Positions 35,770 through 44,336 are shown, counted from the first letter of the stretch. The stretch is DNA of 64,000 bases from UBA5109 sp038148755 (GCA_038148755.1 JAYQWA010000009.1:11737-75736); one strand, 5' to 3'. Numbers and translations are program-made. Notes: generated from the sequence alone by a model not told the origin.

Positions 35770-37110
35770 TTAAAGCTTAAGCTTTTTTTCCAGATAGTGA
35801 ATATTGACGCCACCAGCCCTGAAACCCTCATCATGAATAATATCCTGATGTAAGGGAATATTGGTTTTAATGCCATCAATGTGCATTTCTTCCAGTGCGT
35901 TAGACATTTTTGCCAATGCTTCATCACGGTCAGCGCCAAAGGAAATTAATTTAGCGATTAGTGAATCATAATAGGGCGGTACGCTGTAGCCGCTGTACAT
36001 ATGAGAATCGACACGTATGCCGTTCCCGCCTGGAGCATGAAAAATATCAACTTTACCTGGACTGGGTAAAAAAGTGACTGGATCCTCGGCATTGATACGG
36101 CACTCTATGGCATGGCCTTTTATCGTGATTTCATCCTGAGATACAGACAAAGGCAGGTCAGAAGCAACAAGCAGTTGCTCTTTAACGATATCGATACCGG
36201 TTATCATTTCCGTGACGGGATGCTCCACCTGAACACGGGTATTCATCTCTATGAAGTAAAAATTTCCATCTTCATAGAGGAACTCAAAAGTCCCGGCACC
36301 GCGGTATTTCAAGTTCTGGCAGGCTTTGATGCAGGCTTCCATAATAGCCTGACGTTCTGTGTCGCTGACACCTGGAGCAGGAGCCTCTTCCACAACCTTT
36401 TGATGACGTCGCTGCATAGAGCAATCACGATCGCCCAGGCTGATAGCATTGCCTTTACCGTCGCCAATGACCTGAATTTCAACATGACGGGGATTGCCCA
36501 GAAATTTCTCCAGATAGACCATGGGGTTGCCAAAGAAAGTACCGGCTTCGTTCTGGGTCAGTGTAATCATTTTAAGCAGGTCTTCTTCCTTCTCGACCAC
36601 ACGCATGCCGCGTCCACCACCACCAGCCGCAGCCTTTATCATGATGGGATAACCTATTTCGCGCGCTATTTGCAGAGTACGTGCACTGTCCTCGGTTATT
36701 GGACCGTTCGAACCGGGGACGGTGGGAACACCGGCTTTGATCATGGCCTCAATGGCAGCGACTTTGTCGCCCATGATTCTGATGGTTTCTGCTCGGGGAC
36801 CAATGAAAATGAATCCGCATTTCTCAACCTGCTCAGCGAAATCCGCATTCTCGGATAGAAAGCCGTAACCTGGGTGAACTGCCTGGGCGTCAGTCAGTTC
36901 CATGGCACTGATCATTGCTGGAACATTCAAATAGCTGTCAGCTGATTTGGGTGGGCCGATGCAAACAGACTCATCAGCAAGACGAACATGCATCAAATCC
37001 TTGTCAGCGGTTGAATGAACAGCTACGGTTTTTATCCCAAGCTCTTTGCAGGCTCGTAGAATGCGTAGAGCAATTTCGCCTCGATTAGCTATTAATACTT
37101 TTTCGATCAT
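35770..37110 (-). CDS. accC: acetyl-CoA carboxylase, biotin carboxylase subunit
   Basis: AccC (446 residues), an ATP-grasp enzyme carboxylating biotin on AccB. EKVLIANRGEIALRILRA, HPGYGFLSENA, IMIKAAAGGGGRGMRVV, the RDCSMQRRHQKVVEEAPAPG loop, and EMNTRVQVEHPVTE are complete. It catalyses the first half of malonyl-CoA synthesis and is co-transcribed with accB; the carboxyltransferase genes are not in the window. Confidence 0.98.
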   Translation of the reverse strand: MIEKVLIANRGEIALRILRACKELGIKTVAVHSTADKDLMHVRLADESVCIGPPKSADSYLNVPAMISAMELTDAQAVHPGYGFLSENADFAEQVEKCGFIFIGPRAETIRIMGDKVAAIEAMIKAGVPTVPGSNGPITEDSARTLQIAREIGYPIMIKAAAGGGGRGMRVVEKEEDLLKMITLTQNEAGTFFGNPMVYLEKFLGNPRHVEIQVIGDGKGNAISLGDRDCSMQRRHQKVVEEAPAPGVSDTERQAIMEACIKACQNLKYRGAGTFEFLYEDGNFYFIEMNTRVQVEHPVTEMITGIDIVKEQLLVASDLPLSVSQDEITIKGHAIECRINAEDPVTFLPSPGKVDIFHAPGGNGIRVDSHMYSGYSVPPYYDSLIAKLISFGADRDEALAKMSNALEEMHIDGIKTNIPLHQDIIHDEGFRAGGVNIHYLEKKLKL

Positions 37111-37163
37111 AAAAAGGAATCAACCTTGCTGGCTTAAAGAGTAAATAATGGTGAACTTTATTA

Positions 37164-37616
37164 TCAAGAGATCGTAAACAAAGGCTGATCAAACTCAACC
37201 GGCTCACCGTCTTCAACTAAAATGGCTTCTATTACGCCACTTTTATCGGCTTCAATCTGATTCATCATTTTCATGGCTTCAACAATACAGATGACATCAC
37301 CCGCTTTGACCTGCTTGCCGACTTCAGCAAAAGGTGGTGAGGTTGGCGAAGGAGAACGATAAAAGGTGCCAACCATCGGTGATTTGACGACATGACCCGC
37401 AGGCGTGCTGGCCTGTTCTGCTGAAGCTTCTGGCGCCGGGCTTGCTGGTGCTGCTGAAGCGGGCGCGGCAACAGTTTGAGGTTGAGCTACTTGAACGTGC
37501 TGAACACTTGAACCACGGCTGATTCTAACCGCTTCTTCACCTTCCTTGATTTCGATTTCATTAATACCTGATTCTTCCAGCAGTTCGATCAGTTTTTTTA
37601 CTTTTCTGATATCCAT
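37164..37616 (-). CDS. accB: acetyl-CoA carboxylase biotin carboxyl carrier protein
   Basis: AccB (150 residues). The biotinyl Lys lies in IVEAMKMMNQIEADKSG; the preceding domain has SPMVGTFYRSPSP, and the middle is a typical Ala/Pro/Gln-rich linker (about residues 40-72). It lies between aroQ and accC, an arrangement shared with many gammaproteobacteria. Confidence 0.98.
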   Translation of the reverse strand: MDIRKVKKLIELLEESGINEIEIKEGEEAVRISRGSSVQHVQVAQPQTVAAPASAAPASPAPEASAEQASTPAGHVVKSPMVGTFYRSPSPTSPPFAEVGKQVKAGDVICIVEAMKMMNQIEADKSGVIEAILVEDGEPVEFDQPLFTIS

Positions 37617-37665
37617 ACTTTTTCTCTGTTCTCTTTAGTTGTCTCTTTAATTGATACTTGTTGAT

Positions 37666-38103
37666 TCAGTTTAATTGTCTGCATGCTGCCTGCAAAGCCA
37701 GCTCATAACCCTGAGCACCTAGCCCAACGATACAGCCTTTGGCAATATCGGACAGGTAGGAGTGTTTTCTGAAATCTTCTCTGGCATGAACATTAGATAA
37801 ATGCACTTCAATAAATGGAATTTCAACACCCAGTAAGGCATCACGCAAAGCGATACTGGTATGAGTAAATGCACCAGGGTTTAAGATGATAAAAGCCACG
37901 CCGTCTTTTTTTGCCTGGTGTATGCCCTCAACTAATGTGTGCTCAGCGTTGCTTTGTAAAAAATCAATATTCACCTTTGCCGCTTTTGCCTGTTCCAGTA
38001 AAACAGTATTGATATCTTCCAGGCTTTGCGAGCCGTAGATTTCAGGTTCTCTTTCTCCAAGAAGGTTAAGGTTTGGACCATTGATTACGAGAATTGTCGT
38101 CAT
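37666..38103 (-). CDS. aroQ: type II 3-dehydroquinate dehydratase
   Basis: AroQ (145 residues), a dodecameric shikimate-pathway enzyme. ILVINGPNLNLLGEREPEIYG contains the Arg and Tyr of the active-site loop; NPGAFTHTSIALRDAL, EVHLSNVHAREDFRKHSYLSD and the GLGAQGYELAL end are typical. It heads the accB-accC-prmA run. In many gammaproteobacteria a full dsbD lies upstream; here only a remnant does. Confidence 0.97.
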   Translation of the reverse strand: MTTILVINGPNLNLLGEREPEIYGSQSLEDINTVLLEQAKAAKVNIDFLQSNAEHTLVEGIHQAKKDGVAFIILNPGAFTHTSIALRDALLGVEIPFIEVHLSNVHAREDFRKHSYLSDIAKGCIVGLGAQGYELALQAACRQLN

Positions 38104-38143
38104 GTGTCACTGTTCGTGTAGATAATCAAAGAATTGGCAACGT

Positions 38144-38187
38144 ATTTTACGATTTTAGCAGCAAATGTCAGCTAATTTTACGATTTT
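38144..38187. repeat. tandem 13-base direct repeat upstream of aroQ-accBC
   Basis: ATTTTACGATTTT occurs at 38144-38156 and again, without mismatch, at 38175-38187, start to start 31 bases, close to three helical turns. It lies 41-84 bases upstream of the aroQ start. Such spacing is what paired regulator sites look like; the regulator is unknown. Confidence 0.55.
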
Positions 38188-38271
38188 TTGTAATAAAGTT
38201 CTGCCTGATAAGCCTTTTTATGCTTTTTTCAAGCAATTTTATCAGTCAAAGATAGCCTGAAAGCCAGGTCA

Positions 38272-38294
38272 CAGGCAAAACTAGTGTTTGCCTG
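38272..38294. repeat. hairpin just downstream of the antiporter remnant
   Basis: CAGGCAAA (38272-38279) pairs perfectly with TTTGCCTG (38287-38294) around a 7-base loop, eight bases beyond the leftward stop at 38302. No T tract follows on the - strand, so it is at best a weak terminator or an RNA-stability element. Confidence 0.4.
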
Positions 38295-38301
38295 AAACTG
38301 A

Positions 38302-38556
38302 TTAATCACGGCGTAGTTTGCTGGAAATGGCAATGGGCGTGGGGCAAAACAGCACGATGATGTACGAGGAGATCAGGAAGGTGACTACTGCAGCAGCCTG
38401 AATCACCAAAGATACTTTTTCACTGATCACGCCTGATTGGCTGGCAACAAAAGCAATTAAGAGAGAAAACTCGCTGATTTGACCCAATCTCAGGCCCGCG
38501 TCCCAGGCCAGATTGTTTCTTTCACTGAATTGCTTGAGCAGGTAATTAAAAACCAC
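38302..38556 (-). pseudogene. C-terminal fragment of a Kef-type (CPA2) cation:proton antiporter
   Basis: An 84-residue frame (GTG at 38556) matching only the last transmembrane part of CPA2 antiporters: GLRLGQISEFSLLIAFVASQ corresponds to the AQISEFSL helix of KefB-like proteins, followed by one more hydrophobic helix (AAAVVTFLISSYIIVLF). Homologous sequence (KPVVFNYLLKQF) begins upstream of the GTG and runs back in the same frame to the TGA that ends the DsbD-domain gene. The roughly 300-residue N-terminal part of an antiporter is missing, so this is a remnant, or the tail of a read-through fusion; transport activity alone is not plausible. Confidence 0.75.
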
Positions 38557-38577
38557 GGGTTTAGAGAGTTCTTTAAA

Positions 38578-39084
38578 TCAGATTATTTCGAGATTTAATT
38601 CTTTGAATTGCATTGGATAACAATAGTTATCCTCGGCACAGCCCTGGTAGTTGAGTTGTAAAGAAAGTTTATTGCCCGCACTGTCGGGATCAAAAGGTAT
38701 GCGTATAAGTAATTGTTCATAATAAACTTCGACTGCCCCAAAAAAGTCATCTTCAGTCTGAATGCCGACTGGAATGACTGGATTACCTAGGTTATTACCC
38801 GCCTCCATAAAGCCTAGACTTTTCCGGTAAAGATAATAGCCGTCTTCGATCTCCCAGCGTAAGACCAGCGTATTGGGGGCTTCTATATAGGCACTCAGGG
38901 CAAAGGCGGAATCGGCAGGTAAAATTGATTGAATAGCTGAAGTGGCCAGACTGGCAGGGCTGTTATTGTTTAAAAGGCCCCCAGCGTTATTTAAGGTAGA
39001 AGTGTTATCAAGCAATTGAGCGCTAAGGCCTGTCGAAAAGAAGACAAGGCTAAGAGCGGCGATTTTTTTGAGTATGGTAAGCAT
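38578..39084 (-). CDS. stand-alone DsbD N-terminal domain (probably truncated dsbD)
   Basis: A 168-residue exported protein: signal peptide ending LSA (about residue 22), then the immunoglobulin-like nDsbD domain with FALSAYIEAPNTLVLRWEIEDGYYLYRKS and the redox pair in NYQGCAEDNYCYPM (Cys149, Cys155). Full DsbD has this domain, eight membrane helices and a C-terminal thioredoxin domain, about 570-600 residues. Here the frame ends with TGA right after the domain, where the membrane part should begin, and antiporter sequence follows. Since dsbD usually lies upstream of aroQ in relatives, this is most likely a deletion product. The domain itself looks intact and may still fold. Confidence 0.8.
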   Translation of the reverse strand: MLTILKKIAALSLVFFSTGLSAQLLDNTSTLNNAGGLLNNNSPASLATSAIQSILPADSAFALSAYIEAPNTLVLRWEIEDGYYLYRKSLGFMEAGNNLGNPVIPVGIQTEDDFFGAVEVYYEQLLIRIPFDPDSAGNKLSLQLNYQGCAEDNYCYPMQFKELNLEII

Positions 39085-39102
39085 AGGTTCTCACCTTACA
39101 GC

Positions 39103-40320
39103 TTATTTTTGATAGCGCTCGAAAATCAGTGTGGCGTTGGTGCCGCCAAAGCCAAAGCTATTAGACATAATAGTATTCAGCTCGACATCATCCTTACGTT
39201 CCAGGGCGATTGGCACACCGGCAACTTCAGGGTCGAGGTTTTCAATATTGGCTGAAGCAGCAATAAAATTATTTTCCATCATCAGCAGGCTGTAAATAGC
39301 TTCCTGTACACCGGCTGCACCCAGAGAATGGCCGGAAAGTGATTTGGTGGAATTGATCACTGGTATATTATCGCCAAACACCTCTCGGACAGCTTTGATC
39401 TCCTGTATATCGCCGACTGGGGTACTGGTGCCATGGGCATTGATGTAATCAATGGTTTTATTGCTGGTTGCCATCGCCATCTGCATACATCTGACAGCAC
39501 CCTCACCAGAAGGCGCGACCATGTCATAACCATCTGAGGTTGCCCCATAACCAGTCAGTTCGGCGTAGATCTTTGCGCCACGGGCAAGTGCGTGTTCCAG
39601 TTCTTCAATGACCAGTGTGCCGCCACCACCGGCAATAATAAAACCATCGCGGTCTGCATCATAAGCTCTGGATGCTTTATCAGGAGTTTCATTGTACTTG
39701 GTCGAAAGCGCACCCATAGCATCAAACATGCAGCTAAGCGACCAGTGCTCTGCTTCTCCGCCACCGGCAAAGACCATGTCCTGTTTACCGAGTTGAATGA
39801 GCTCCATGGCATTACCAATACAATGAGCACTGGTTGAACAGGCTGAGGAAATAGAGTAATTGACACCCTTAATTTTAAAGGGGGTCGCCAGACAGGCTGA
39901 AACCGTGCTGCCCATGGTGCGTGTAACCCGATAAGGACCAACTCGTTTCAGGCCTTTTTCTCTGAGCACATCAACCGTTTCTATCTGATCCTGGGTTGAG
40001 GTTCCGCCCGAGCCCATGATGATGCCGGTGCGGATATTAGAGACCTGGTCTTCTTCCAGGCCAGCATCGGCGATAGCCCTGGCCATGGAAATATAGCCGT
40101 AGGCAGCAGCAGCTCCCATGAAGCGTAAATTTTTGCGGTCTATGTATTCAGAAAAATCGATATCAACAGCACCGGCAACATGGCTGCGCATCCCCATTTC
40201 TTCATAGTCGGGACGATAGCTGATTCCGCTTTTTCCTGTTCGAAGTGATTCTATGACAGACTCTTTATCCAGTCCAAGGCAGGAAACAATCCCCATTCCG
40301 GTAACAACGACACGGCGCAT
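39103..40320 (-). CDS. fabB: beta-ketoacyl-ACP synthase I
   Basis: FabB (405 residues), the condensing enzyme that elongates unsaturated acyl-ACP. The nucleophile Cys is in SISSACSTSAHCIG, and the two His in NAHGTSTPVGD and KSLSGHSLGAAG. The FabB-type start RRVVVTGMGIVSCLG separates it from FabF. It follows fabA by 51 bases, the standard pair for anaerobic unsaturated fatty acid synthesis. Confidence 0.97.
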   Translation of the reverse strand: MRRVVVTGMGIVSCLGLDKESVIESLRTGKSGISYRPDYEEMGMRSHVAGAVDIDFSEYIDRKNLRFMGAAAAYGYISMARAIADAGLEEDQVSNIRTGIIMGSGGTSTQDQIETVDVLREKGLKRVGPYRVTRTMGSTVSACLATPFKIKGVNYSISSACSTSAHCIGNAMELIQLGKQDMVFAGGGEAEHWSLSCMFDAMGALSTKYNETPDKASRAYDADRDGFIIAGGGGTLVIEELEHALARGAKIYAELTGYGATSDGYDMVAPSGEGAVRCMQMAMATSNKTIDYINAHGTSTPVGDIQEIKAVREVFGDNIPVINSTKSLSGHSLGAAGVQEAIYSLLMMENNFIAASANIENLDPEVAGVPIALERKDDVELNTIMSNSFGFGGTNATLIFERYQK

Positions 40321-40371
40321 TAATCAAGACTCCCTAAACTTTTTTCAGGACACTATTTTATCAGGATCATT

Positions 40372-40905
40372 CTATAAGGACAGTGAGTCATCAGGTTTAA
40401 ATAAGCCAACTTTTAAGCCCTTGGTAGTATAAATGACCTGTCCATCTACTGAAACTGTACCATCAGCAATGCCCATGACAAGTTTTCGTTCGATAAGACG
40501 TTTGATATCCAGCTCATAAGTTACTTTTTTGTGATGCGGCAGAATTTCACCGGTGAACTTCACTTCGCCACAACCCAGTGCACGTCCTTTACCTTGATTG
40601 CCGCGCCAGCCCAGATAGAAACCTACCAGCTGCCACATGGCATCAAGCCCGAGGCAACCTGGCATAACAGGATCTCCATCAAAGTGGCACTCAAAGAACC
40701 AAAGGTCTGGCGTGATATCCAGCTCGGCAATAACATGCCCCTTGCCATCACTGCCGCCATCAGAAGATATTTCAATGATCCTGTCCATCATCAACATATT
40801 ATCGACAGGAAGTTTGGGGTTGCCGGGGCCGAATAAGTGGCCGTGACCACATTCCAGAAGCTCTTCTTTGCTGTAACTACTTTTAGGTGAAAATTCAGTT
40901 GTCAT
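40372..40905 (-). CDS. fabA: 3-hydroxydecanoyl-ACP dehydratase/isomerase
   Basis: FabA (177 residues) dehydrates 3-hydroxydecanoyl-ACP and isomerises trans-2 to cis-3-decenoyl-ACP, the branch point to unsaturated lipids. The active-site His and Asp lie in FFECHFDGDPVMPGCLGLDAMWQ-type sequence, and the start SYSKEELLECGHGHLFGPG is typical. It leads fabA-fabB leftward, with a possible operator upstream. Confidence 0.97.
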   Translation of the reverse strand: MTTEFSPKSSYSKEELLECGHGHLFGPGNPKLPVDNMLMMDRIIEISSDGGSDGKGHVIAELDITPDLWFFECHFDGDPVMPGCLGLDAMWQLVGFYLGWRGNQGKGRALGCGEVKFTGEILPHHKKVTYELDIKRLIERKLVMGIADGTVSVDGQVIYTTKGLKVGLFKPDDSLSL

Positions 40906-40926
40906 AAAATTCTATGGTTTTAGGGC

Positions 40927-40960
40927 AAGTGAGCACTTATTGGCAAAACCCGCTATTATA
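40927..40960 (-). promoter_or_regulatory. candidate fabA promoter -10 and palindromic operator
   Basis: A perfect -10 TATAAT on the - strand (40955-40960) lies 50 bases before the fabA ATG. Just downstream of the implied start site is a 12-base inverted repeat, AAGTGAGCACTT (40927-40938), with perfect 5-base arms. Its position suits a repressor of the FabR/DesT type, but its sequence does not let me name the regulator. No good -35 is visible. Confidence 0.45.
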
Positions 40961-41005
40961 GAGACAAGTCAGCAGAAACGATAATGATTTAACTCCTTAT
41001 CTGGG

Positions 41006-41011
41006 TATAAT
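41006..41011 (+). promoter_or_regulatory. candidate -10 box for galU
   Basis: TATAAT lies 37 bases before the galU ATG. I see no convincing -35 at the right distance, so this is a weak call resting on the perfect hexamer and its position. The galU ribosome site AAGAAGGGA follows. Confidence 0.4.
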
Positions 41012-41047
41012 GCGCCGCTCTACATTTAGAAAGAAAGAAGGGATGTA

Positions 41048-41890
41048 ATGAGTGAAGCAGTGATTAGAAAGTGCTTATTCCCCGCCGCAGGTTACGGAAC
41101 CCGTTTTTTACCTGCAACCAAATCCATGCCGAAAGAAATGTTGCCGGTAGTCAGCAAGCCTCTGATTCAATATGGCGTGGAAGAAGCGATGGAAGCGGGT
41201 ATGGACAATATGGCAATTATTACTGGAAGAGGGAAACGCGCTATTGCTGATCATTTTGATACAAATTATGAACTTGAACATCAGATAGCCGGTACCGATA
41301 AGGAAAAATACCTGATTGATATCCGTAAAATCATCAATGAAGCGGTATTCTCCTATACACGCCAGATTGAAATGAAGGGTTTGGGGCACGCTATATTGAC
41401 CGGAGAAACCTTGATAGGTGATCAGGCCTTTGCAGTCGTGCTTGCAGATGATCTGTGTTACTCCGCTGACCAGGGCGTGTTGTCACAAATGGTTGAGTTA
41501 TATAAAAAATACCAGTGCAGTATTGTTGCCATCGAAGAAGTCCCGTATGAAGAAACTTATAAATATGGCGTAATAGCCGGAGAAGAAATAGAAGCGGGCG
41601 TGTTGCGGGTTAGCGGCATGGTTGAAAAGCCTGCACCGGAAGATGCGCCGAGTAATCTGGCCATTATCGGGCGCTATATCTTGACGCCGGATATCTTCGA
41701 TATTATTCGCCAGACACCACCTGGCAGGAATAATGAACTGCAGATTACTGATGCCTTAATGACACAGGCCAAACAGGGCGGGGTTATTGCTTACAAATTT
41801 AAGGGCAGGCGTTTTGATTGCGGCAGCTTAAGTGGCTTTATGGAAGCCAATACGTTTTATTATGAAAATGTTTATGAGCCTGTAGAGTAA
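41048..41890 (+). CDS. galU: UTP-glucose-1-phosphate uridylyltransferase
   Basis: GalU (280 residues) makes UDP-glucose for LPS core and exopolysaccharides. CLFPAAGYGTRFLPATKSMPKEMLPV with the catalytic Arg/Lys, the later VVLADDLCY metal site, GVIAGEEIE, VEKPAPEDAPSNLAIIGRYIL and KGRRFDCGS are all typical. The phosphomannomutase gene begins four bases after its stop, so the two nucleotide-sugar genes form an operon. Confidence 0.97.
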   Translation: MSEAVIRKCLFPAAGYGTRFLPATKSMPKEMLPVVSKPLIQYGVEEAMEAGMDNMAIITGRGKRAIADHFDTNYELEHQIAGTDKEKYLIDIRKIINEAVFSYTRQIEMKGLGHAILTGETLIGDQAFAVVLADDLCYSADQGVLSQMVELYKKYQCSIVAIEEVPYEETYKYGVIAGEEIEAGVLRVSGMVEKPAPEDAPSNLAIIGRYILTPDIFDIIRQTPPGRNNELQITDALMTQAKQGGVIAYKFKGRRFDCGSLSGFMEANTFYYENVYEPVE

Positions 41891-41894
41891 AGTG

Positions 41895-43241
41895 ATGCCT
41901 GAGGAAATAACCTGTTTCAAAGCCTATGATGTGCGTGGGCGTATTCCTGACCAACTTAATGAAGATATCGCTTACCGGATTGGCCGGGCTTATGCGGACT
42001 TTCTAAAACCTCGTCATGTTGTAGTAGGTTATGACATCCGCTTAAGCAGTCAGAAGATTTGTCAGGCTTTGACAAAAGGCCTGTTGGATTCCGGTGTTAA
42101 TGTCAGCAATATTGGTCAATGCGGTACCGAAGAGATTTATTTTGCTACCAGTCATTTGAACATGGATGGCGGTATTGTTGTGACAGCCAGTCATAACCCC
42201 AAAGATTACAACGGCATGAAATTTGTGCGCGAAGACTCCAAACCGATCAGTAGCGATACCGGCTTAAAAGACATTAAAGCCTTAGCCGAAAAGAATGAAT
42301 CAGAGACTGTTGAACATAAAGGAGAGCTAAGCGAAATAGATGTTAAACAGGACTACGTGAATCATCTGCTTTCCTATATTGATGTTTCCGTCCTTAAACC
42401 TTTAAGGGTTGTCTGCAATGCCGGCAACGGTGGCGCTGGGTTAGTCGTTGATTTACTTGAAAAGCATTTGCCCATAGAGTTTATAAAAATACATCATCAG
42501 GCAGATGGACACTTTCCAAACGGCGTACCTAACCCCTTACTGGAAGAAAACCGCCAACCGACGATAGACGCCATCAAGGCAAACAAGGCTGATCTAGGTA
42601 TTGCCTGGGATGGGGACTTTGACCGCTGTTTTTTCTTCGATGAAAACGGCACTTTCATAGAAGGCTATTACATTGTTGGTTTGCTGGCTGAAACTTTTTT
42701 AAAGAAGCAGTCTGGTGAGAAAATCATTCATGACCCGCGCTTAAGCTGGAATACTTTGGCAGTGGTTGAGCAGTTTGGCGGTGAGGCTGTGTTGTGTAAA
42801 AGCGGGCATGCTTTTATTAAAGAAAAGATGCGTGAAGTTGATGCTGTGTATGGCGGAGAGATGAGTGCGCATCACTATTTTAGGGATTTCTTTTACTGTG
42901 ACAGTGGCATGATTCCCTGGCTTTTAGTGATTGAATTACTGTCAGTCAGTGGGCAGAAGTTTTCCAGTCTGGTCGAAAAAAGAATGCAGGCTTTTCCTGC
43001 CAGCGGAGAAATTAATCGCGAAGTTAATGACGCAGAAAAATCGATAGAAAAAGTGCAACAGGTTTATGCGGATTCGGCACAGGACATTGATTTTACAGAT
43101 GGACTCAGTATGGATATGGGAGAGTGGCGCTTTAATTTGCGTATGTCGAATACTGAACCGGTGATTCGCCTGAATGTTGAGTCAAGAGCCGATCAGGCAT
43201 TGATGCAGGCTAAGACAGAGGAAATTCTGCAACTGCTTTAG
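41895..43241 (+). CDS. manB: phosphomannomutase (alpha-D-phosphohexomutase family)
   Basis: A 449-residue phosphohexomutase of the ManB/CpsG branch. The phosphoserine loop is TASHNPKDYNGMK, the metal loop GIAWDGDFDRCFFFDENG, the sugar-specificity loop GGEMSAHHYFRDF, and the phosphate loop RMSNTEPVIRLN. GEMSAHHYF fits mannose/glucose-phosphate mutases. It supplies mannose-1-phosphate for GDP-mannose, or glucose-1-phosphate for GalU; AlgC-like dual use is possible. The ATG at 41895 is preferred to the adjoining GTG. It converges end to end with the sulfotransferase. Confidence 0.9.
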   Translation: MPEEITCFKAYDVRGRIPDQLNEDIAYRIGRAYADFLKPRHVVVGYDIRLSSQKICQALTKGLLDSGVNVSNIGQCGTEEIYFATSHLNMDGGIVVTASHNPKDYNGMKFVREDSKPISSDTGLKDIKALAEKNESETVEHKGELSEIDVKQDYVNHLLSYIDVSVLKPLRVVCNAGNGGAGLVVDLLEKHLPIEFIKIHHQADGHFPNGVPNPLLEENRQPTIDAIKANKADLGIAWDGDFDRCFFFDENGTFIEGYYIVGLLAETFLKKQSGEKIIHDPRLSWNTLAVVEQFGGEAVLCKSGHAFIKEKMREVDAVYGGEMSAHHYFRDFFYCDSGMIPWLLVIELLSVSGQKFSSLVEKRMQAFPASGEINREVNDAEKSIEKVQQVYADSAQDIDFTDGLSMDMGEWRFNLRMSNTEPVIRLNVESRADQALMQAKTEEILQLL

Positions 43242-44252
43242 TTACTGAGTAACCTGGCAGAATTCTTCGTAAGGAAAGTCTGACCCAAGCTCTTTGAATT
43301 CCTGAATAAAATGCTGATCAATTCTGATTTGCTGTTGTCGGGAAATTAACTCTGAAGAATTTCCCGTTTCACCTTTTCTGATCATTTCAAAGCTGGAGCC
43401 CCAGGGTAATGTGTCTTCTCCCATGGGGTTAAATTTGTGATTGATGCTTTTCATATATTGCACTGAGCTTTTATGAATGACTTTGCTTAGCTCATCTTCG
43501 GTCAGATCAATACCAAGGGTTTCTGCAACCTTGTGTATTCCTTTTTCCGGGTCATGTTTTAGTTTTGTGTAGGAACTGATCAGTACATTGGGTTTATCTC
43601 TCAGGCTCCAGTAACTGGCTGTATGTTCTGCCCAGGTATTACCAAAATTCATTGACCAGTTTTTGCTCAGAAACTGATCCAGCCAGTCATCCACACTGGG
43701 CATGATAGGTCCGGCTAGGCTTCTTACGAAGGGATAACTGGAAACAAAAACTTCTTTGGGGTCGCGAACGACAATCAAATATTTTGCATGGTCATTAAAG
43801 GGAACATAATGTGCAGACAAGTGAGTTTTAATGACACGCATGCCAGTTGGGCTTAGTTTTTTAATAAGGTTGCTATGTAAAGGCGTCATTGCCTTTTGCG
43901 AGCGCTTGTTAGGGGAGTCAGGCCAGGCGACAGCATCGTGAATATTTTCAAATTCACCATCGCCGCGCCAGGCTATCTGGTGGGCAATCTGCATCATCCA
44001 GTTGGTGCCACTTTTGGAAAAAGTGCTGACAAAAATATCGCCATTGTCTGGGGTATAGCCTGCAAATACCTTATTTACTCTTTTGGGGTTTCTGCCACGT
44101 TTACCAACAAAGTTGAATAAGGCCCCAGGTTTCCCAATTGCATTCATAAACCAGTTTAAGGGAACTAGCACGAGATAATATGGAAGTGCTATCAGCCAAA
44201 GGGCAAATTTTGGTGTTTTTCTTTTGATAGCAGGAATGCTTTGAGGGTTCAT
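43242..44252 (-). CDS. sulfotransferase family protein
   Basis: A 336-residue P-loop sulfotransferase. The 5'-phosphosulfate loop is STFSKSGTNWMMQIAHQ (about 76-92), and the 3'-phosphate motif is YLIVVRDPKEVFVSSYPF. A hydrophobic stretch near residues 16-36 (FALWLIALPYYLVLVPLNWF) could anchor it to the membrane. Such enzymes move sulfate from PAPS to hydroxyls of glycans, lipids or steroids; acceptor unknown. Its own terminus meets the phosphomannomutase gene, so a link to polysaccharide or lipid decoration is possible but only inferred. Confidence 0.85.
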   Translation of the reverse strand: MNPQSIPAIKRKTPKFALWLIALPYYLVLVPLNWFMNAIGKPGALFNFVGKRGRNPKRVNKVFAGYTPDNGDIFVSTFSKSGTNWMMQIAHQIAWRGDGEFENIHDAVAWPDSPNKRSQKAMTPLHSNLIKKLSPTGMRVIKTHLSAHYVPFNDHAKYLIVVRDPKEVFVSSYPFVRSLAGPIMPSVDDWLDQFLSKNWSMNFGNTWAEHTASYWSLRDKPNVLISSYTKLKHDPEKGIHKVAETLGIDLTEDELSKVIHKSSVQYMKSINHKFNPMGEDTLPWGSSFEMIRKGETGNSSELISRQQQIRIDQHFIQEFKELGSDFPYEEFCQVTQ

Positions 44253-44292
44253 GAGGAAATTTCAAACATTAAGCTGATTGGGCACGGGAAAT

Positions 44293-44322
44293 AAAAAAGG
44301 CCATTATAAAATGGCCTTTTTT
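44293..44322. terminator. bidirectional Rho-independent terminator
   Basis: A perfect 13-base stem (AAAAAAGGCCATT at 44293-44305, complement at 44310-44322) with a 4-base ATAA loop and A/T tracts on both sides. It lies just past the stop of the PQQ dehydrogenase gene and so insulates it from the sulfotransferase gene. Confidence 0.93.
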
Positions 44323-44336
44323 ACAGTTGGATTAAA

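Noticed and set aside
36112..36858. 248-codon frame on the + strand inside accC
   Set aside because: It lies fully opposite a complete, highly conserved accC, has no recognisable domain, and is explained by codon bias of that gene.
38302..38556. Antiporter fragment as a functional small membrane protein
   Set aside because: It contains only the last part of a CPA2 transporter, lacks a ribosome site before its GTG, and its homology runs past the start codon into the TGA of the preceding gene.
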